From UBA11512 sp964623895 (lineage in GTDB: Bacteria; Bacillota; Clostridia; Oscillospirales; CAG-272): 26,305 nt of DNA. The stretch covers positions 1-26,305 of the forward strand of contig CAZUWA010000023.1 of the NCBI GenBank assembly GCA_964623895.1. Reading direction: 5' to 3'. The notes below the pieces were generated by a model. It was not told the origin of the DNA and did no database searches. It saw nothing but the letters and a program-made list of their open reading frames with translations. Shown here in pieces: positions 22,994 to 26,305 of the stretch. The position numbers and the translations under genes are program-made. Numbering within the stretch: position 1 is the first letter of the stretch; each line of letters begins with the position of its first letter.

Positions 22994-23035
22994 TATATTT
23001 TTTCACAAACGCACCCATTCAAATAGGATATGCTT

Positions 23036-24271
23036 ATGAAGAAACATCTTTCGTTGCCGAGCGTTTTGGTGATTACGCTCCTGTCCGTTCTAATCGCCGT
23101 TCTCGTCACCGCACAGTGCTGTTATCGCTACATGTATCTATCTACCAAAGAAGAATATAGTCGTCTTGCCGCCGAGATCACCCAAAAGTATACCGGAGGA
23201 GAGCCGGACATCGCTTCTGCCTTTGAAGAACTTTATGACTCTTTCAAGGCGCATTATGACGGAACACTTGATGAAGAAACCCTCAAAACGGAACTTTTGA
23301 AGACATTTATCAGTTTGACAGGCGATCGTTATGCAGAATACTATACAGCCGAAGAATATCAAGAACTGCTCGCACAGTATTCAGGCAGTGACAAAGCATT
23401 TGGCATCCGCGTCACCCGCACGACAAACGACGGCATCATCGTCTACTATGTGGAAAAGAACAGTCCCGCAGCAGATGCAGGTATCAAAAAAGGGGACGAA
23501 ATCGTTGCGGTTGAAGGACAGCGCATTTCAGAGATCGGCTATACAGCGGGATGCGCCCTGCTTACCGCAGAACCGGAGAAAGAATGTCTTGTTACCGTTT
23601 TGAAAGACGGCATAGAGCATGAATACAGTCTCACACGGAAAGAAATCACCGTTTCAAGCATTCAGTACTCAATGGAAGCAAACAACGTCGGTTATATTCG
23701 TATTTTTTCATTTGGAGAGAAAACATTTGAGGAATTTAAAACTGCGGTGGATACCCTTACAAGAGAAGGAGCAACTGCGCTCGTTTTTGATGTAAGAAAC
23801 AACGGCGGCGGATTGCTGTCTGCCGTACGCAGTATGCTCGATTACCTTCTGCCCGACGGAACAGAAGAATCGCCAACACTCATTGTCAGCACGACAGACA
23901 ACAAGAAAAATGTGCAAAACTACTATTGCAGCGACGAACATCAGGTCGATATTCCGATGGCAGTCCTGATCAACGAACAAACCGCAAGCGCGGCAGAATT
24001 GTTCGCTGCCGCTTTACGTGACCATGAGGTTGCGGTCCTCGTTGGTATGCAGACCTATGGAAAAGGAGTCGCACAAAGCACCTATACCTTCAAGGACGGA
24101 ACGGCATTCAAATTGACCACCGCGCATTATGCCCCACCCTCCGGGATCAACTATGACGGCATTGGCGTCTTACCCGATGTAAACGCATCGACAGAAGGTA
24201 TCAACATCTACCTACTGGAACCGGCAGACGACCCTGTTTTCAAGGCAGCTGTCGAAAGTATACAAAAATAA
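23036..24271 (+). CDS. C-terminal processing peptidase, S41 family
   Basis: Membrane-anchored periplasm- or wall-side protease of the CtpA/Prc family, 411 residues. One N-terminal TM helix (about 8-28) is followed by a helical segment, a PDZ domain (FGIRVTRTTNDGIIVYYVEK to about 195) and the S41 core. VFDVRNNGGGLL lies at the start of the catalytic fold. Catalytic Ser318 in NEQTASAAELFAAAL and Lys343 in TYGKGVAQS are 25 residues apart, as in Tsp/CtpA. The ATG at 23036 is chosen because AGGA precedes it at good spacing; the in-frame ATG at 23030 is too close. It may regulate the M23 hydrolase by degradation, by analogy with other bacteria. Confidence 0.92.
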   Translation: MKKHLSLPSVLVITLLSVLIAVLVTAQCCYRYMYLSTKEEYSRLAAEITQKYTGGEPDIASAFEELYDSFKAHYDGTLDEETLKTELLKTFISLTGDRYAEYYTAEEYQELLAQYSGSDKAFGIRVTRTTNDGIIVYYVEKNSPAADAGIKKGDEIVAVEGQRISEIGYTAGCALLTAEPEKECLVTVLKDGIEHEYSLTRKEITVSSIQYSMEANNVGYIRIFSFGEKTFEEFKTAVDTLTREGATALVFDVRNNGGGLLSAVRSMLDYLLPDGTEESPTLIVSTTDNKKNVQNYYCSDEHQVDIPMAVLINEQTASAAELFAAALRDHEVAVLVGMQTYGKGVAQSTYTFKDGTAFKLTTAHYAPPSGINYDGIGVLPDVNASTEGINIYLLEPADDPVFKAAVESIQK

Positions 24272-24289
24272 TTTACAGGAGAACACAGT

Positions 24290-24754
24290 ATGGCAAACAT
24301 CATTACGCAAGAAGGTCTTGACAAATTAAAAGAAGAATTAGACTATTTAATAACAGTAAAGAGAAAGCAAATCAGCGAAGCACTGAAAGAAGCAAGAGAA
24401 CAGGGCGACCTTTCGGAAAACAGCGAATACGATGAAGCAAGAGAAGAACAAGGAAAGGTAGAAAGCCGTATTGCCGAACTGACCGATCTAATCAGCAAGG
24501 CAACCGTTGTCGACGAAGCCGCCATTCACAGCGACATCGTCAGCGTCAGTCACACCGTGCGTGTGTTCAACAAAACAAGAAACAAGGAGTTCGTTTACTC
24601 CCTTGTCGGCTCAACAGAAGCTAATGCCATGATCGGCAAGATCTCCGATCAGTCCCCCATCGGAGAAGCACTCATCGGAGAAAAAGTCGGTGCAGTCGTC
24701 AAAGTGAACACCCCGGCAGGTATAATGGAACTTGAGATTCTCGAGATCCTGTAA
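24290..24754 (+). CDS. greA: transcription elongation factor GreA
   Basis: Binds RNA polymerase and stimulates cleavage of backtracked transcripts. At 154 residues it is of normal length. The N-terminal coiled coil carries the acidic tip GDLSENSEYDEAREEQG (about 41-57). The C-terminal FKBP-like domain ends SPIGEALIGEKVGAVVKVNT and PAGIMELEILEI. AGGAG precedes the ATG. It lies 18 bp after the S41 gene and 29 bp before lysS, as in many Clostridia. Confidence 0.97.
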   Translation: MANIITQEGLDKLKEELDYLITVKRKQISEALKEAREQGDLSENSEYDEAREEQGKVESRIAELTDLISKATVVDEAAIHSDIVSVSHTVRVFNKTRNKEFVYSLVGSTEANAMIGKISDQSPIGEALIGEKVGAVVKVNTPAGIMELEILEIL

Positions 24755-24783
24755 AAAAGTAATCCACGAAAGGAATTGTAACA

Positions 24784-26277
24784 ATGGCAGAAGAAGTGAA
24801 GACCGAGCAAACAGAGGCGGAATTATCAGAACTGTTAAAGATCCGCAGAGAAAAGTTAAACACTCTGGTGGAAGCAGGCAAGAATCCCTTTGAAATCACC
24901 TCCTACGATGTCACAGACTATGCCGCAGACATCAAGAAGAATTTTAACGATGAAGAAAAAACAGTTCGTATCGCGGGCAGAATGATGAGCCGCCGTATCA
25001 TGGGCAAGGCATCCTTTGCACACCTAATGGATAACAGCGGTACCATTCAGATTTACGTCCGCAGAGAAGATGTCGGAGAGGAACTGTATAACCAAGGCTT
25101 TAAAAAATGGGATATCGGAGACATCATCGGTATTGAGGGCTATGTTTTCCGTACCCAAACGGGAGAGATTTCGGTTCACGCAAAATCTCTGGTCCTGCTT
25201 GCCAAGTCGCTGCTTCCCCTTCCGGAAAAATTCCATGGGTTGACCAATCAAGATCTTCGTTACAGGCAACGTTATGTCGACCTGATCGTCAACCCGGAGG
25301 TGAAAAATACTTTTGTTAAGCGTTCGCTCATTCTTAAAGAAATCCGCAATTATCTCGACAACAAGGGATTCCTTGAAGTAGATACTCCTGTTCTTACCCC
25401 CTTTGAAATCGGCGCTTCCGCACGTCCCTTCAAAACGCACCACAACACACTCGACATGGATATGTACCTGCGCATTGAGACGGAACTGTATCTCAAAAGA
25501 TTGATCGTCGGTGGATTCGACAAAGTGTACGAGGTCGGCAGAATTTTCAGAAACGAAGGCATGGACACCAAACACAATCCGGAATTTACCACTATTGAAC
25601 TCTATCAGGCATACACCGATTACAAAGGTATGATGGATCTGGTCATCGAGATGTACACCATGCTTGCAGAGAAAGTCTGCGGTAGCACAGTCATCACCTA
25701 TCAGGGCAAGGAGATCGATATGGGACACTGGGAAAAGTTGACCATGGCAGAAGCGGTCAAAAAACACGCAGGTGTGGACTATTACGATTGGCAGAGCGAT
25801 GAAGACGCAAGAATCGCCGCAAAAGAGAAGAATGTGGAAGTGCCGAAAGATGCCACCAAAGGCGCTGTCTTGGTAGAATTCTTTGACGCATATGTCGAAG
25901 AAAACCTTATTCAACCCACCATCATCTACGATTATCCTGTGGAAAACAGCCCTCTCGCAAAGAAAAAGCCGAACGAACCGGCATTCACCGAGCGTTTTGA
26001 GTATTTTATCAACGCCACAGAATTTGGCAATGCCTTCTCGGAACTCAACGACCCGATCGATCAGAAGGAACGCTTTGAGAAGCAAGTCGCAGCAAAGAGA
26101 AAGGAAGACCCAAACACCACCGCGCAGGTCGACTATGATTATGTTACCGCTCTTGAATACGGTCTTGCCCCCACCGGCGGTCTCGGTTTCGGCATCGATC
26201 GCCTTGTCATGTTGCTCACAGACAGTGCATCCATCAGAGATGTATTGCTTTTCCCGACGATGAAGCCTTTGGACTGA
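24784..26277 (+). CDS. lysS: lysine--tRNA ligase, class II
   Basis: Charges tRNA-Lys; 497 residues, complete. The N-terminal OB-fold anticodon domain (VRIAGRMMSRRIMGKASFAH) is followed by the catalytic domain with RQRYVDLIVNPE, class II motif 2 in FRNEGMDTKHNPEFTTIELY and motif 3 in GGLGFGIDRLVMLLTDSAS. YDYPVENSPLAKK is a LysRS signature. The stop is 28 bp before the window end. No T-box or other leader was seen in the 29-bp gap after greA, so expression probably depends on the upstream operon. AAAGGAA precedes the ATG. Confidence 0.97.
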   Translation: MAEEVKTEQTEAELSELLKIRREKLNTLVEAGKNPFEITSYDVTDYAADIKKNFNDEEKTVRIAGRMMSRRIMGKASFAHLMDNSGTIQIYVRREDVGEELYNQGFKKWDIGDIIGIEGYVFRTQTGEISVHAKSLVLLAKSLLPLPEKFHGLTNQDLRYRQRYVDLIVNPEVKNTFVKRSLILKEIRNYLDNKGFLEVDTPVLTPFEIGASARPFKTHHNTLDMDMYLRIETELYLKRLIVGGFDKVYEVGRIFRNEGMDTKHNPEFTTIELYQAYTDYKGMMDLVIEMYTMLAEKVCGSTVITYQGKEIDMGHWEKLTMAEAVKKHAGVDYYDWQSDEDARIAAKEKNVEVPKDATKGAVLVEFFDAYVEENLIQPTIIYDYPVENSPLAKKKPNEPAFTERFEYFINATEFGNAFSELNDPIDQKERFEKQVAAKRKEDPNTTAQVDYDYVTALEYGLAPTGGLGFGIDRLVMLLTDSASIRDVLLFPTMKPLD

Positions 26278-26305
26278 TTAAGTGTCTATAACCCTCTATA
26301 TCTGA

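Noticed and set aside
25024..26085. 353-codon minus-strand open frame inside lysS
   Set aside because: lysS is unmistakable with all class II motifs. The antisense frame is His/Phe/Val-rich without any family pattern and has no promoter or ribosome site.

Overview
The window reads as a chromosomal segment of an anaerobic Firmicutes bacterium of the class Clostridia, probably an uncultured gut or rumen-type lineage. This is inferred from T-box and TPP-riboswitch control, ECF-type thiamine uptake, the ftsE-ftsX-M23-S41-greA-lysS and dnaJ-prmA-rsmE gene orders, a dockerin-bearing lipoprotein and strong SigA-type promoters with 17-bp spacers. No species can be named. No tRNA, rRNA, IS element, phage gene or CRISPR array was seen; nearly every base belongs to a gene, leader or terminator.

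Left arm (1-6503, all minus strand). The window opens inside rpsL (S12), which has its own promoter. Upstream lies a five-gene operon, in transcription order: a lipoprotein with a dockerin and a BspA-type leucine-rich repeat array, a small DUF1294 membrane protein, a DUF1934-like protein, holA (DNA polymerase III delta) and a lipoprotein polysaccharide deacetylase with a 13-unit 12-bp repeat linker. A separate two-gene minus operon pairs a Lys/Glu-rich protein with a zeta-toxin-like P-loop kinase and may be an atypical toxin-antitoxin pair.

Middle (6522-13760). Back to back with that pair lies the promoter of an asparagine T-box leader and asnS. A bidirectional terminator separates asnS from a convergent, membrane-anchored PIG-L-type deacetylase and a small one-TM protein. 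A TPP riboswitch then controls thiT-thiN, for thiamine uptake and pyrophosphorylation. Convergent to it is gpmI (glycolysis).

Right arm (13901-26277, all plus strand). rnhA-mnmA form a pair with overlapping start and stop codons; dnaJ-prmA-rsmE form a protein-folding and translation-modification operon. Next comes a probable cell-envelope and division operon: a CdaR/PucR-type regulator, ftsE, ftsX, an M23 murein hydrolase with a coiled coil, and an S41 C-terminal processing protease. It runs on into greA and lysS.

Most genes are conserved housekeeping genes. The parts that look least ordinary are the Lys-rich/zeta-like pair and its shared promoter region with a long inverted repeat, the dockerin-LRR lipoprotein, the anchored PIG-L protein with its overlapping small reading frames, and the ThiT and ThiN sequence deviations.
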